Shown one piece after another: positions 53,927 to 63,198 of a stretch of DNA of 64,000 bases. The notes beneath the pieces are model-generated. The model was not told the DNA's origin, searched no databases, and saw only the letters and a list, made by a program, of their open reading frames with translations. Source of the stretch: an uncultured Alistipes sp. GTDB lineage: Bacteria > Bacteroidota > Bacteroidia > Bacteroidales > Rikenellaceae. Made by a program: the position numbers and the translations under genes. Every line of letters begins with the position of its first letter. The stretch's first letter is position 1. The stretch is taken from positions 1 to 64,000 of the forward strand of contig CALLRW010000017.1 in the NCBI GenBank assembly GCA_938014215.1, written 5' to 3'.

Positions 53927-53965
53927 GTCAAAATTTTGACCATACGCCAAAATGAACTATCTTTG
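53927..53965 (+). promoter_or_regulatory. Promoter and palindromic operator of the MarR efflux operon
   Basis: TTTG at 53935-53938 and TATCTTTG at 53958-53965 are separated by 19 bp, a canonical Bacteroidota promoter. A perfect 14-bp palindrome, gtcaaaattttgac (53927-53940), covers the -33 element; it is an obvious binding site for a dimeric regulator, most likely the MarR protein just downstream. Confidence 0.8.
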
Positions 53966-53983
53966 CAGCCGAAAACGAACATC

Positions 53984-54427
53984 ATGACAGACGGAGGCAA
54001 CGATTTTCGGGAGTTTCAACTACAGATCGTGCGGATGCGCATTGCCTTCCGCCAGTGCCTTCAACGTACACTCAGACGCCAGGGCATCAGCGTCACCTTC
54101 GAGATGCTGCAGGTGATGAGCTGCCTGTGGCGCGAGCAGGGCTCGACGCAGCAGATTCTGGCCGAACGAACGGCCCGCAGCAAGGCCAGCCTGAGCAGTC
54201 TGATGACGACACTCGAAAAACGCGGCTTCATCGAACGACGGGCGGAACCCTCCGACCGACGCAACAAACGCGTCTACCTCTCCCCCGAGGGAGAACGCTT
54301 CTGGCTCCGGATCCTGCCGATCCTCGACGAACTCTACGCCCGTTTCGAGCAGAGCATCGGTCTGGAACGCCTCCGTGTCATGGCTTCGGATCTTAAGCGC
54401 ATACAAGATGAACTGGAAAGCATATAG
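53984..54427 (+). CDS. MarR-family transcriptional regulator (147 aa)
   Basis: A dimeric winged-helix repressor. Typical blocks: ISVTFEMLQVMSCLWREQG, STQQILAERTARSKASLSSLMTTLEKRGFIERR (recognition helix), AEPSDRRNKRVYLSPEGERF (wing with DxRxxR). Start at 53984 lies 18 bp behind the promoter. The stop overlaps the TolC-like gene by 20 bp, so it controls and is part of the efflux operon. It would leave its operator when it binds a small (often phenolic or drug-like) ligand. Confidence 0.93.
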   Translation: MTDGGNDFREFQLQIVRMRIAFRQCLQRTLRRQGISVTFEMLQVMSCLWREQGSTQQILAERTARSKASLSSLMTTLEKRGFIERRAEPSDRRNKRVYLSPEGERFWLRILPILDELYARFEQSIGLERLRVMASDLKRIQDELESI

Positions 54428-55832
54428 AAACCTCCTGCTGCTCACACTCAGCCTGACGGGACTCCGGCCGGCCGCCGCACAAAGCCTCTCCGCCGAGCAG
54501 GGCACTCCAGCCACCCCGGATGCCCCCACCGTGCAGAATGCCCCGGCCGTGCAGAACGCCCCGACTACGCAGCAAGCCCCGGCCGCGCAGAGCGATACGC
54601 TCTTTCTGCCGGTGTCGCGGCTCTTCGAATTGGGTGTGCAGCAGAGCCTCCGCTTGCAGGCCGATGCCCTGGAGGAGAATGCCGCCCGCATCCGCGAAGA
54701 GGAGGCACGTGCCGGCCGGCTGCCCGACCTTTCGGTCGGTCTGCGCGGCGGTTTCGCCGGTCAGCCCGTCATCTTCCGACAGGGACTCCGCGAGCCCTAC
54801 CGGCCCGATTCGCCCGACTGGTCGCAGAACTACGCCGTCGACTTCTCGCAACCCCTCTACCAGGGCGGGAAGATCCGCCACGCAATCCGCCGGGCCGGTC
54901 AGGAACGCACGCTCGCTGCGCTGAAGAGCCAGACCGATGCCGCCGATCTCAAACTGAGCCTGCTCGAGCAGTACATGCAGCTGTTCAGCCTCTACCGCGA
55001 GCAGGAGGTCCTCTCGCGCAACATCGAGGAGTCGGAACGCCGCCTGCACGACATCCGCCGCATGAAGGAGGAGGGACTCATCACGAACAACGACGTGCTG
55101 CGCAGCGAGATGCAGCTGACCAACGACCGTCTGTCGCTGCAGCAGACCGACAACGATATCGCCCTGGTCTCGCAGCAGCTCGACATTCTGCTGGGGCTGG
55201 ACGAGGAGCTGCTGATCGCCCCCGATACGACGCTGCTCTACCGCGCCATCTCGATGGAGAGCTACGAACGCTACGTCGAGGAGGCCTGCGAAGAAGACCC
55301 GACGATGAAACAGCTGCGCATGCAGACCGAAATGGCCCGCACGGACGTCGATCTGGCCCGCGCGGCGCTGCGTCCCGGGGTGTCGCTCTACGCCTCGAAC
55401 ACACTGGCACGACCGATCGCCCGGACGATGGAGGATCTCTACAACAACACGTGGAACGTCGGGCTGTCGATCTCCGTGCCGCTCTCGGCCCTCTACAAGG
55501 GGAGCCACAAGGTGCGCGAAAGCCGCGTGGCGGTGGAGGTGCGCCGCAATGCCGAGGAGCAGGAGATTCAGCGCATCCGCGTGCAGGTCCGCACGGCCTT
55601 CCTGCGCCACCGCGAGGCCGTGCAGCAGGTCGAGGCGCTGCAGCTCTCGGCGCGTCAGGCCCAGGAGAACTACCGGATCATGCAGAACCGGTACATGAAC
55701 CAGCTGGCCATCCTGACCGACCTGCTCGATGCGAACAGTGTGCGGCTCGATGTGGAGCTGCAGCTCACGGCGGCCCGCACGCGGGTGATCTACACCTACT
55801 TCCAGCTGCTGCGCGCCGTCGGCCGGCTGTAG
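54408..55832 (+). CDS. TolC-like outer-membrane efflux protein (474 aa)
   Basis: The outer-membrane channel of a tripartite efflux pump. A signal peptide (YRNLLLLTLSLTGLRPAAA) is followed by a low-complexity stretch of imperfect repeats (about 25-60, APTVQNAPAVQNAPTTQ). Two OEP repeats then follow: LQADALEENAARIREEEARAG through NNDVLRSEMQL, and DVDLARAALRPGVSLYASNT through LTDLLDANSVRLDVELQLTA. The start at 54408 lies in the end of the MarR gene. Substrates are not shown by the sequence. Confidence 0.92.
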   Translation: MNWKAYRNLLLLTLSLTGLRPAAAQSLSAEQGTPATPDAPTVQNAPAVQNAPTTQQAPAAQSDTLFLPVSRLFELGVQQSLRLQADALEENAARIREEEARAGRLPDLSVGLRGGFAGQPVIFRQGLREPYRPDSPDWSQNYAVDFSQPLYQGGKIRHAIRRAGQERTLAALKSQTDAADLKLSLLEQYMQLFSLYREQEVLSRNIEESERRLHDIRRMKEEGLITNNDVLRSEMQLTNDRLSLQQTDNDIALVSQQLDILLGLDEELLIAPDTTLLYRAISMESYERYVEEACEEDPTMKQLRMQTEMARTDVDLARAALRPGVSLYASNTLARPIARTMEDLYNNTWNVGLSISVPLSALYKGSHKVRESRVAVEVRRNAEEQEIQRIRVQVRTAFLRHREAVQQVEALQLSARQAQENYRIMQNRYMNQLAILTDLLDANSVRLDVELQLTAARTRVIYTYFQLLRAVGRL

Positions 55833-55996
55833 CGAGGGGCAACGCAGGCGGCAAAACGGCCGACAGCCAACATCCGGGGCAGATCCCCCCTCTGCAGGGC
55901 GGGAAGACCGGTACGAACAGAGCCGCACCCAACCGGATGCGGAGGGACGGATGACGAAACGAAGAACAAACGAAAGAAAAAAAGGTTAGGAAAGAG

Positions 55997-57064
55997 ATGG
56001 GAGACTGGAGTAAGAAACGCGACGAACTGCGCAAACAGCGCCACCGCAACATCGTGCTGAATGTCGTCTGCATCGTGCTGGCGGGATCGGGACTGTGGGT
56101 GACGGCCGACTATTTCCGGCGTCACATGAACTACGTGGTGACCAACGACGCCTCGATCGACCAATACGTCGCACCGATCAATATCCGCGTGGCGGGCTAC
56201 ATCCGCGAGGTGCGCTTCACCGAACACCAGTTCGTCCACAAGGGCGACACGCTGCTGGTGCTCGACGACCGCGAATACCGTATCCGCGTCAAGGAGGCCG
56301 AGGCGGCGCTGCTCGATGCCCACGGCACGCAGGATGTCATCCACTCGGGGATCGAGACCTCGCGCACGAACGTCGCCGTGCAGGATGCCAACATCGCCGA
56401 GGCCAAGGCCAAACTCTGGCAGACGGAGCAGGACTTCCAGCGTTTCGAACGGCTGATGCGCGACGAATCGGTGCCGGGCCAGCAGTACGAACAGGCCAAA
56501 GCCTCGTACGAAGCGGCCCAGGCCCGCTATCAGGCTCTCGTGGCCCAGAAGGATGCCGCCGTCTCGCAGTACTCCGAGGCCAGCAAGCGTACGGTCAGCG
56601 CCGAAGCCAACGTGCTGCGCTGCGAGGCCGACCTCGACATGGCACGGCTCAACCTCAGCTACACGGCCCTGACGGCCCCCTACGACGGCTACATCGGACG
56701 CCGTACGCTCGAACCCGGCCAGTTCGTCCAGGCCGGGCAGACGATCTCCTACCTGGTGCGCAACCAGGACAAATACATCACGGCCAACTACAAGGAGACG
56801 CAGATCGCCCACATCTTCATCGGACAGGAGGTGATCGTCAAGGTCGACGCCTTCCCCGGCCGGACGTTCCGCGGCCGCGTCACGGCCATCTCCGAAGCCA
56901 CCGGGTCGAAATACTCGCTCGTCCCGACCGACAACTCGGCCGGCAACTTCGTCAAGGTGCAGCAGCGCATCCCGGTGCGCATCGACCTGGTCGACATCTC
57001 GCAGGAGGAGATGAGCCTGCTGCGCGCCGGCATGATGGTTGAAACCGAAGCCGTGCGCCGATGA
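55997..57064 (+). CDS. EmrA/HlyD-like membrane fusion protein (355 aa)
   Basis: The periplasmic adaptor of the pump. One N-terminal membrane helix (IVLNVVCIVLAGSGLWVTA) is followed by a biotinyl-lipoyl half motif (IRVAGYIREVRFTEHQFVHKGDTLLVLDDREY), a long coiled coil (AEAALLDAHGTQ... QYEQAKASYEAAQARYQ), the second half motif (YTALTAPYDGYIGRRTLEPGQFVQAGQ) and a beta-barrel domain ending ELVDISQEEMS-like. It lies 164 bp after the TolC-like gene and overlaps the transporter by 4 bp (ATGA). Confidence 0.93.
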   Translation: MGDWSKKRDELRKQRHRNIVLNVVCIVLAGSGLWVTADYFRRHMNYVVTNDASIDQYVAPINIRVAGYIREVRFTEHQFVHKGDTLLVLDDREYRIRVKEAEAALLDAHGTQDVIHSGIETSRTNVAVQDANIAEAKAKLWQTEQDFQRFERLMRDESVPGQQYEQAKASYEAAQARYQALVAQKDAAVSQYSEASKRTVSAEANVLRCEADLDMARLNLSYTALTAPYDGYIGRRTLEPGQFVQAGQTISYLVRNQDKYITANYKETQIAHIFIGQEVIVKVDAFPGRTFRGRVTAISEATGSKYSLVPTDNSAGNFVKVQQRIPVRIDLVDISQEEMSLLRAGMMVETEAVRR

Positions 57065-58665
57065 TCTCCGCCGAACGTCTCGAACTGCCCGTCCGGCGCT
57101 GGGTCCCCGACTGGCTGGGGGTGGTCAGCATCTTCACGGTGCTGCTGCCCGTGACGATGCTCAACGGCTCCTACACGGGCAGCATGCTCGAGGTGTCAAA
57201 CACGCTGGGAACCAACACCGAAGACATCACGATGGGCTACTATGCCGCCTCGGCCGGCATGGCCATCGCCTACCCGCTCGTGCCAAAGGTCCACGCCGCC
57301 TTCTCGTCGAAGGCGCTGCTGCTGGTCGACCTGGCGCTGCAGTTCGTGCTGAGCTGGATCTGCGCCCGTTCGCAGAGTGCCGACACGCTGATCGTCTGCA
57401 GCTTCTTCATCGGATTCCTCAAGGGCTTCCTGATGATGTGGTGCATCCGCCGTATCAAGACCATCTTCAGCCCGAAGGATGTCCGCAGCGAATTCTACGC
57501 CTACTTCTATCCGGTGGTCTTCGGCTGCGGCCAGCTCTCGATGATCATCACCGCCGAACTGGCCTACCGCTACGACTGGAAGTACATGTACTACTTCATG
57601 ATGCTGCTGTTGCTCGTGGCGCTGCTCACGGTGGCAGTCTGCTACCGCCACGACCGCCCGAACCACCCCCTCCCGCTCAGCGAACTCCATATCCGCGAAA
57701 TGCTGGTCGTCTCGGCCGGGCTGCTGATGTTCATGTACGCCCTCAACTACGGCAAACTCCTCGACTGGCTCTCCTCGCCGCGCATCTGTCTCTACATCGT
57801 CGTGGCGCCGATGCTGATCGCCTACTTCCTCTGGACGCAGTGGCACGCCCGCAAACCCTACGTCAACCTGGCCCCGCTCTACCAGCCCAAGGCGATCGTC
57901 GGATACCTCTACATGATGCTCGTCATGTTCTTCAGCACCTCGACCACGCTGCTGTCCAACTACATGACCACCATCCTGCAGGTCGACGCCACACGCACCT
58001 ACACGCTCTATATCTACCTGCTGCCGGGATACATCCTCGGGGCCTTCATCTGCTTCTGGTGGTTCCGCTGGCAACAGTGGCGCTTCCGCTTCCTCATAGC
58101 CGGCGGCATGGCCTGCTTCGCCCTCTTTTTCGGCATGCTCTACTTCGGCATCTCGCCCGACAGCACCTACGAAAGCCTCTTCTTCCCGATCTTCATCCGC
58201 GGTCTGGGAATGCTGGTGCTGATCATCGCCTTCGCGCTGTTCGCCGTCGAGGAGCTCGACGAACGCTACCTGATCTACAACGCCTTCTTCCTGATCGCCA
58301 GCCGGTCGGTACTGGCACCGATCCTCGCCACGTCGTTCTACAGCAACACGCTCTACCGCCTCCAGCAGCACTATTTCCACTCGCTGGCGGCCGAGATCAC
58401 GATGACCGATCCGCTGGCGGCCGAGAAGTACACCTCGTCGCTCAACTCGTCGCTGGCCCAGGGACACAGCTACAACGAGGCGGTGCAGCTGGCCACCGGT
58501 TCGCTCAACACGACGCTCCAACAGCAGAGCCTGCTGCTGGCGCTGAAGGAGATTCTGGGATGGCTCTTCGTGGCGTCACTCGTCATTGCGGTGATCTCGC
58601 GCTTCATCCCCTTCCACAAGACCATCCGCGTGAAGTACACCAAGGCCGGAGACGATATGGTCTGA
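57061..58665 (+). CDS. EmrB-like MFS transporter, DHA2 type (534 aa)
   Basis: The inner-membrane component of the pump, with about 14 predicted helices, for example WLGVVSIFTVLLPVTML, LLLVDLALQFVLSWICA, YFMMLLLLVALLTVAVCY, IFIRGLGMLVLIIAFALF and LFVASLVIAVISRFIPF. It resembles Bacteroidota members that pair with an HlyD-like protein. The usual DHA2 motif C is weak. Export of drugs, fatty acids or bile-related compounds is possible; not determinable here. It ends the operon before a strong hairpin. Confidence 0.9.
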   Translation: MISAERLELPVRRWVPDWLGVVSIFTVLLPVTMLNGSYTGSMLEVSNTLGTNTEDITMGYYAASAGMAIAYPLVPKVHAAFSSKALLLVDLALQFVLSWICARSQSADTLIVCSFFIGFLKGFLMMWCIRRIKTIFSPKDVRSEFYAYFYPVVFGCGQLSMIITAELAYRYDWKYMYYFMMLLLLVALLTVAVCYRHDRPNHPLPLSELHIREMLVVSAGLLMFMYALNYGKLLDWLSSPRICLYIVVAPMLIAYFLWTQWHARKPYVNLAPLYQPKAIVGYLYMMLVMFFSTSTTLLSNYMTTILQVDATRTYTLYIYLLPGYILGAFICFWWFRWQQWRFRFLIAGGMACFALFFGMLYFGISPDSTYESLFFPIFIRGLGMLVLIIAFALFAVEELDERYLIYNAFFLIASRSVLAPILATSFYSNTLYRLQQHYFHSLAAEITMTDPLAAEKYTSSLNSSLAQGHSYNEAVQLATGSLNTTLQQQSLLLALKEILGWLFVASLVIAVISRFIPFHKTIRVKYTKAGDDMV

Positions 58666-58700
58666 CCGCCGGACCAGCCCGTCGGGACACGACACAACAA

Positions 58701-58736
58701 AGCGGGAGGCGCATCCAATCGGATGCGCCTCCCGCT
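58701..58736. terminator. Bidirectional terminator hairpin
   Basis: A perfect 16-bp stem (agcgggaggcgcatcc with ggatgcgcctcccgct) with a 4-nt loop lies between two convergent genes. T-runs are short, but the stem is very strong. Confidence 0.8.
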
Positions 58737-58773
58737 GTCATTACGGCGGCTCAATCGGCCGCCCGTGCACCGA

Positions 58774-59688
58774 TCAGGCCCGCCGCTCGTGGTCCTTGCG
58801 GTAGATCTGGTAGGAATTTACGAAGTTCTGCCAGACTATATACGCAGTCGGCGCGATCGACGAAATGGGGTTCAGAAAGGCCTGCGCCATCCAGACGGCC
58901 AGCACCGTATTCTTCTGACCGAGCGACTGTCCGCCGGCCACCGCATCGCCGTAGCGACGCCCCAGCCGCCGTCCGATCTTGAACTGCAGCAGGCAGATCA
59001 CCAGCGCCGCAAAGGCCAGCCACAACTCGGTGGCGATCGAGGCGTCGTGCAGATCGATGATGAAGCAGGTCGTGCGGCCGATGATCACGATGAGCGACAG
59101 CAGCCACATGTAGAACGAGATCTGGCTGTGGTCGCCGATCCAGTGGGCCATCTTCGGGAAGACGAAGCGGAAGAACTGCGCCGCAGCGAAGGGTCCGATC
59201 AGCAGCGGAGCGACCCGGGCCAGAATCTGCGTAAAGGTGCAGACGCCCGTTCCCGTGAAGGTGAGGATGACGGGGGCCACCAGGGCGATCAGCATGTTGC
59301 TGATGAGGCTGTAGGTGGCCATCGTGGCTACGTTGGCCCCGAGCATGCCGGCGATAACCACAGCGGCCATCGCCACGGGTGCCAGGACGCAGACCATGGC
59401 TCCCTGGGCCACATCCACGTCGAGCGGACGCAGCACCGCGTAGACCGCCACACAGAGCACGATCTGGATGACGAACAGCCAGAAGTGGAGCATCGAGGGC
59501 TTCATCTGTTTGGGGCTGACGCGGCAGAAGGTGACAAAGAGCATCAGGAAGATCAGCGTCGGGGTGATCATCTGATGGCTGGCGGCTTCGAACCCGGCAA
59601 TCGGACGGCACAGCAACGCCCCCACCACCATGGACGAAGGCATGGCAATGGTCTTGACGTTGCGGTGCAGCTGTTCGAGCAAATGCAT
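58774..59688 (-). CDS. Bile-acid:sodium symporter family (BASS) transporter (304 aa)
   Basis: An inner-membrane transporter with about 9-10 helices. It includes ITPTLIFLMLFVTFCRVS, VAMAAVVIAGMLGANVATMATYSLISNM (the crossover region), APLLIGPFAAAQFFRFVF and a final NPISSIAPTAYIVWQNFVNSYQ, typical of the BASS family. Members move bile acids, pantoate or other organic anions with sodium; the substrate here is open. The gene lies 12 bp from YqeY on the same strand and may be cotranscribed with it. Confidence 0.82.
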   Translation of the reverse strand: MHLLEQLHRNVKTIAMPSSMVVGALLCRPIAGFEAASHQMITPTLIFLMLFVTFCRVSPKQMKPSMLHFWLFVIQIVLCVAVYAVLRPLDVDVAQGAMVCVLAPVAMAAVVIAGMLGANVATMATYSLISNMLIALVAPVILTFTGTGVCTFTQILARVAPLLIGPFAAAQFFRFVFPKMAHWIGDHSQISFYMWLLSLIVIIGRTTCFIIDLHDASIATELWLAFAALVICLLQFKIGRRLGRRYGDAVAGGQSLGQKNTVLAVWMAQAFLNPISSIAPTAYIVWQNFVNSYQIYRKDHERRA

Positions 59689-59700
59689 GCCGGCGGCGAT

Positions 59701-60150
59701 TTAGGCGAGTAGCTCCTTGACCTTGGCCGAGATCTCCTTGCCGTCGGCGCGTCCGGCCAGGCGCTTCGAGGCGACGCCCATCACCTTGCCCATCTCCTTC
59801 ATCGACGTGGCGCCCACCTCGGCGATGATGGCCCGCACTTCGGCCGTGAGCTCCTCGTCGGTGAGCTGTTTGGGCAGAAACTCCTGATAGACGGCCACCT
59901 GAGCCAGCTCCTCCGAAGCCAGGTCCGGACGGTTCTGTTCGCTGAAGATCTGGGCGGAATCGGTCCCCTGCTTGGCCAGCTTCGAGATGATCTTCAGCAC
60001 GTCGGCATCGGGCAGTTCGGCCACCTCCGGGCCGGCCGTCTTGGCCTCGATGATATACTTCTTGGCATTGCGGAGTGCGCTCAGACGCACCGTGTCCTTG
60101 GCCTTCATGGCCTCCATGATCCCTTTCGAAATCTGTTGTTCCAGTGACAT
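59701..60150 (-). CDS. GatB/YqeY domain protein (149 aa)
   Basis: A small helical protein of the YqeY family, which resembles the tail domain of the tRNA-amidotransferase subunit GatB. Motifs: LEQQISKGIMEAMKAKDTVRLSALRNAKKYI, EVAVYQEFLPKQLTDEELTAEVRAI (with a minor variant AVYQEFLP) and MGKVMGVASKRLAGRADGKEISAKVKELL. Possibly linked to translation or tRNA charging; its exact role is unsettled. Complete length. Confidence 0.93.
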   Translation of the reverse strand: MSLEQQISKGIMEAMKAKDTVRLSALRNAKKYIIEAKTAGPEVAELPDADVLKIISKLAKQGTDSAQIFSEQNRPDLASEELAQVAVYQEFLPKQLTDEELTAEVRAIIAEVGATSMKEMGKVMGVASKRLAGRADGKEISAKVKELLA

Positions 60151-60186
60151 AACTCTATAAAATTTAACGAATAATAGTGTTTATCT

Positions 60187-63100
60187 CTACCTTTGCTTCA
60201 CGAGGAATTCCAGCACATCGCGCATCAGCCGGTCGCGGGCCGTCGCATCGCCCACCGTCTCGAACGGGAAGCTCGCCACGAAGGTCCGCCCGTCGGCCTC
60301 GCTCGCCACGGCTGCCGTCCCGCGACCGTCGACGTAACGCATCACGCCGAAGGCCTCGCGACCCGCCGGAAGCAGCGCATCGGCCCGTTCGACAACGTAG
60401 CAATCCGGCCGATACTCCGTATTGAAGCGGTATTCGCCGCGCGTGAAGCCGGGATGGGCCGTCACCACGCGCACGCGGCCCGAACCCGTGCTGCGGCACC
60501 CCTCCATCCGGCAGTGGAGCACCTCGCGGGCAAAGGCCTCGTTGCGGGCGGCCGCCGTCGTGTCGCGCATCAGATCCGAGACGACGTAGGCCCCCGAAAC
60601 AAAGAGGGCTCCCCCATCGGCCAGATAGCGGCGCAGGCGGCTCTGCAGCGCCTCGGGGAAGGCCTCGAAGGCATCGTCGCCCACCCCGCGGCCGATCGGC
60701 GTCGTACGCTGCTTGCCCAGAATCAGATCGACGGCATCGTAGTCGCCGAGCGAGACCTCACCCTGCTCGACGGCCCGTACCGAGGCCGAACAGAACGAAT
60801 AGCCGGCCGCCGCCACCGAGCGTCCGTGCAGCGCCGGATAGTCGAACGTATTGCCGCCGATGACGTCGGTTTCGTAGTCGCTGTCGCAGGCTCCCAGGGC
60901 GATGCTGTCGACGTTGCAGCGCGCCTGCGCCCGGTCGAAGACCCGTTGCGGACCGATGAACGAGATGTCCATCCGGTCGGGCACGCCCCCGTCGAGATCC
61001 ATGCGGAAACCGGCCAGCGAGTCGCTCTGCACGGTCTCGGGACCGCTCACGCGGTTGAATCCGTTGACGATCAGCACCCGTCCCCGTTCGTCCGCAACGC
61101 GGCACACCGCCAGCGTCTCGCTCGGGAAGCTCTCGCCGCCGCCGTTGACCGCCGTCACGCGGTAGCTGTAGAGGTGGCCCGGCTCCTGATCGACCGTCAC
61201 ACGGGGCGCGTCGACCCGGCGGCCGTTGTCGAATCCACCGTCGTCAAGCCGCGTATAGACCACGTAGCCCGACGGGGTGGCCGAAGGTTCGAGGGGGTCC
61301 TCCGTGGGCTGCCACGAGAGGGTGACCTGCCCCTCCGGGGTGAACTCCGCGGCAAAGGAGGTGACCGGCAGCGGCTGTACGGTCACCTGTTCGGAGCCGT
61401 ATTGCGAGGCGACATAGCGCAGGATGCCCTTGTAGACGGCACGGCTGACCAAGAAGCGGAAGCGGGGATCCTGACCAAGGCGCATGTCGGCAAAATTCTG
61501 GTGCGAAAGCAGTTCGAGCAGCATGGTCGGCACCCCCGGTACGCGGGCTTCGTAGTAGGCCCGGTTCCACAATCCGCGCCGCTGCCAGTCGGGTTCGCAG
61601 GTGCGGCGGATGTCGCTGACGACCTGCGACTGCACCAGATCGGCCAGATCGCGCGAACGGTAGCGGTCGGCTCCGCCCGCATAGCGGCCCCCCTGTTCGC
61701 GCGTATAGAAGATGGCGAGGGTCCCGACAATGCCGTCGCCGTCGCGCACCCCGGCGTCGGAATGGAACGCCAGCGCCAGATCGATCGGAATGCGGAGCCC
61801 CGTCGAGTCGGGAAGCCGCTCGGAACCGCCCGCCAGGGCATTGACCCAGTGGGCCCGTGACATGTAGTCGTCCTTGTAGTCGTCGAGGTTCTCCTTCGGC
61901 GTGTAGACCGACTCGGGGAAGCCGGCCCACTGCAGCCAGTAGCGCGCCCCCTCGCAGAAGCGCGGATAGCCGCTCGTCTCGGCGATGTATTCGTGGTCGG
62001 TCCGCTGCGAGGCGTCGGCCGGCGTGCGGGCCACGTTGCCGAAGCCCCCGCCCAGCTTCACGGCATCGGCCGTGACGATCCCTCCGGCCCGCCGCGAGCG
62101 GTTCGTCAGCGTCACCACCGGCTGTTCGCCCGCCGCAAAGGCGAAGCGTCCCAGGTAGATCCACGTGCCGCCGCCCATCGTCTGGTTGACGGCAAACTGC
62201 GTCTCACCGCCCAGGTGATGGACCGTATAGCAGGCGTCGTCGACACTCTCCGGCGTCGTCTCGTAGCTCACGTAGAGGGCATATTCGCCCGCCTCGGGGA
62301 TCGTCGCCCGCCACGTGGCCTCGCCCGAGGGGCTGTGCGTCACGCTGCGGATGCGGCGCGTCGTGCCGTCGCGGAAGGGGTTTTCGCCCGTCCGGTAGAC
62401 CTCCCGCACGTGGGCAAAGCCTACGCCGCCCGGCTGCCAGCTCCCCTGCTCGGTGTACTGCGCCGGATCGTCGTTGTCGGCAAGCACCTCGTGCAGCTGG
62501 ACGTCGCGTTCGCGCGGCAGCACCACGCAAGCCCCCGCCCGTTCGAGCATCGGCACCAGGTAGGGAAGCACGTAACTCTGCGTGTAGAGGTCCTCGCACG
62601 TCTGCCACAGCGCCGAACGCTGCCACCGCCAGCGGTCGAGACGCTGGTCGAAGTAGCGGCCGTGGCTCTGCCAGAGGGCGATGTGGTGTCCGGCGAGTCC
62701 TTCGGGAGCCGACCAGGCCGTCGACAAGGGGGTGACCAGCGGGCGTTCGGAACGGTTGGTGAAGGGAACCAGCCGCCGTTTCTCGATCTGCCGCGCCACC
62801 TCGGCGGCCGGACGGCAGGCCATCGGGATCAGGTCGGCAATCTCGCGGCCGTCGGTATAGAGTTCGATCCGCGCCTTGCGATACTGGGCCGGCAGCAGTT
62901 CCCGCACCGAGTCGCGAAGCGCCTGCACGCTCTCCACCCGGAAGGGGTAGTACGAGAGTCCGATCGTGGCGTAGATGCGCACCGCGCGGCGCGAGGCCTT
63001 GACCCCCTGCACCCGCACGGTGATGGGTTCGGCCTTCTGGTAGCCCCCCGAAACCTCGCGCGAGACGATGCGCGAAAGGGTCTGGCCGATGCGGGCACGC

Positions 63101-63198
63101 GTCGAGGCGCCGATCTCAGCAGCCCGGGCGGCGCCGAGGCCCGTCCCCGCCACGGCGAGGAGCAACAGCAGGATATGAAACAGTCTATTCTTTTTCAT
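60187..63198 (-). CDS. Secreted amidase-fold protein with golvesin/xanthan-lyase-like domain (1003 aa)
   Basis: A large exported protein. After a signal peptide (LFHILLLLLAVAGTGLGAARA) comes a domain with HIALWQSHGRYFDQRLDRW and LPYLVPMLERAGACVVLPRERD, resembling an N-acetylmuramoyl-L-alanine amidase fold; the second part of that fold is at ALAFHSDAGVRDGDG and VPTMLLELLSHQN. Between them lies a golvesin-like beta domain (SPSGEATWRATIPEAGEYALYV, HHLGGETQFAVNQTMGGGTW). A fibronectin type III domain follows (GQVTLSWQPTEDP, LYSYRVTAVNGGGESFPS), and the C-terminus has a glutamine-amidotransferase-like region (LRRYLADGGALFVSGAYV). Close relatives are annotated as xanthan lyases, but cell-wall amidase activity is equally plausible. 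It overlaps the symporter gene by 14 bp. Confidence 0.8.
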   Translation of the reverse strand: MKKNRLFHILLLLLAVAGTGLGAARAAEIGASTRARIGQTLSRIVSREVSGGYQKAEPITVRVQGVKASRRAVRIYATIGLSYYPFRVESVQALRDSVRELLPAQYRKARIELYTDGREIADLIPMACRPAAEVARQIEKRRLVPFTNRSERPLVTPLSTAWSAPEGLAGHHIALWQSHGRYFDQRLDRWRWQRSALWQTCEDLYTQSYVLPYLVPMLERAGACVVLPRERDVQLHEVLADNDDPAQYTEQGSWQPGGVGFAHVREVYRTGENPFRDGTTRRIRSVTHSPSGEATWRATIPEAGEYALYVSYETTPESVDDACYTVHHLGGETQFAVNQTMGGGTWIYLGRFAFAAGEQPVVTLTNRSRRAGGIVTADAVKLGGGFGNVARTPADASQRTDHEYIAETSGYPRFCEGARYWLQWAGFPESVYTPKENLDDYKDDYMSRAHWVNALAGGSERLPDSTGLRIPIDLALAFHSDAGVRDGDGIVGTLAIFYTREQGGRYAGGADRYRSRDLADLVQSQVVSDIRRTCEPDWQRRGLWNRAYYEARVPGVPTMLLELLSHQNFADMRLGQDPRFRFLVSRAVYKGILRYVASQYGSEQVTVQPLPVTSFAAEFTPEGQVTLSWQPTEDPLEPSATPSGYVVYTRLDDGGFDNGRRVDAPRVTVDQEPGHLYSYRVTAVNGGGESFPSETLAVCRVADERGRVLIVNGFNRVSGPETVQSDSLAGFRMDLDGGVPDRMDISFIGPQRVFDRAQARCNVDSIALGACDSDYETDVIGGNTFDYPALHGRSVAAAGYSFCSASVRAVEQGEVSLGDYDAVDLILGKQRTTPIGRGVGDDAFEAFPEALQSRLRRYLADGGALFVSGAYVVSDLMRDTTAAARNEAFAREVLHCRMEGCRSTGSGRVRVVTAHPGFTRGEYRFNTEYRPDCYVVERADALLPAGREAFGVMRYVDGRGTAAVASEADGRTFVASFPFETVGDATARDRLMRDVLEFLVKQR

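Noticed and set aside
57039..58982. 647-codon forward frame overlapping the transporter in another frame
   Set aside because: His/Arg/Pro-rich shadow of the membrane protein; it also runs through the terminator hairpin.
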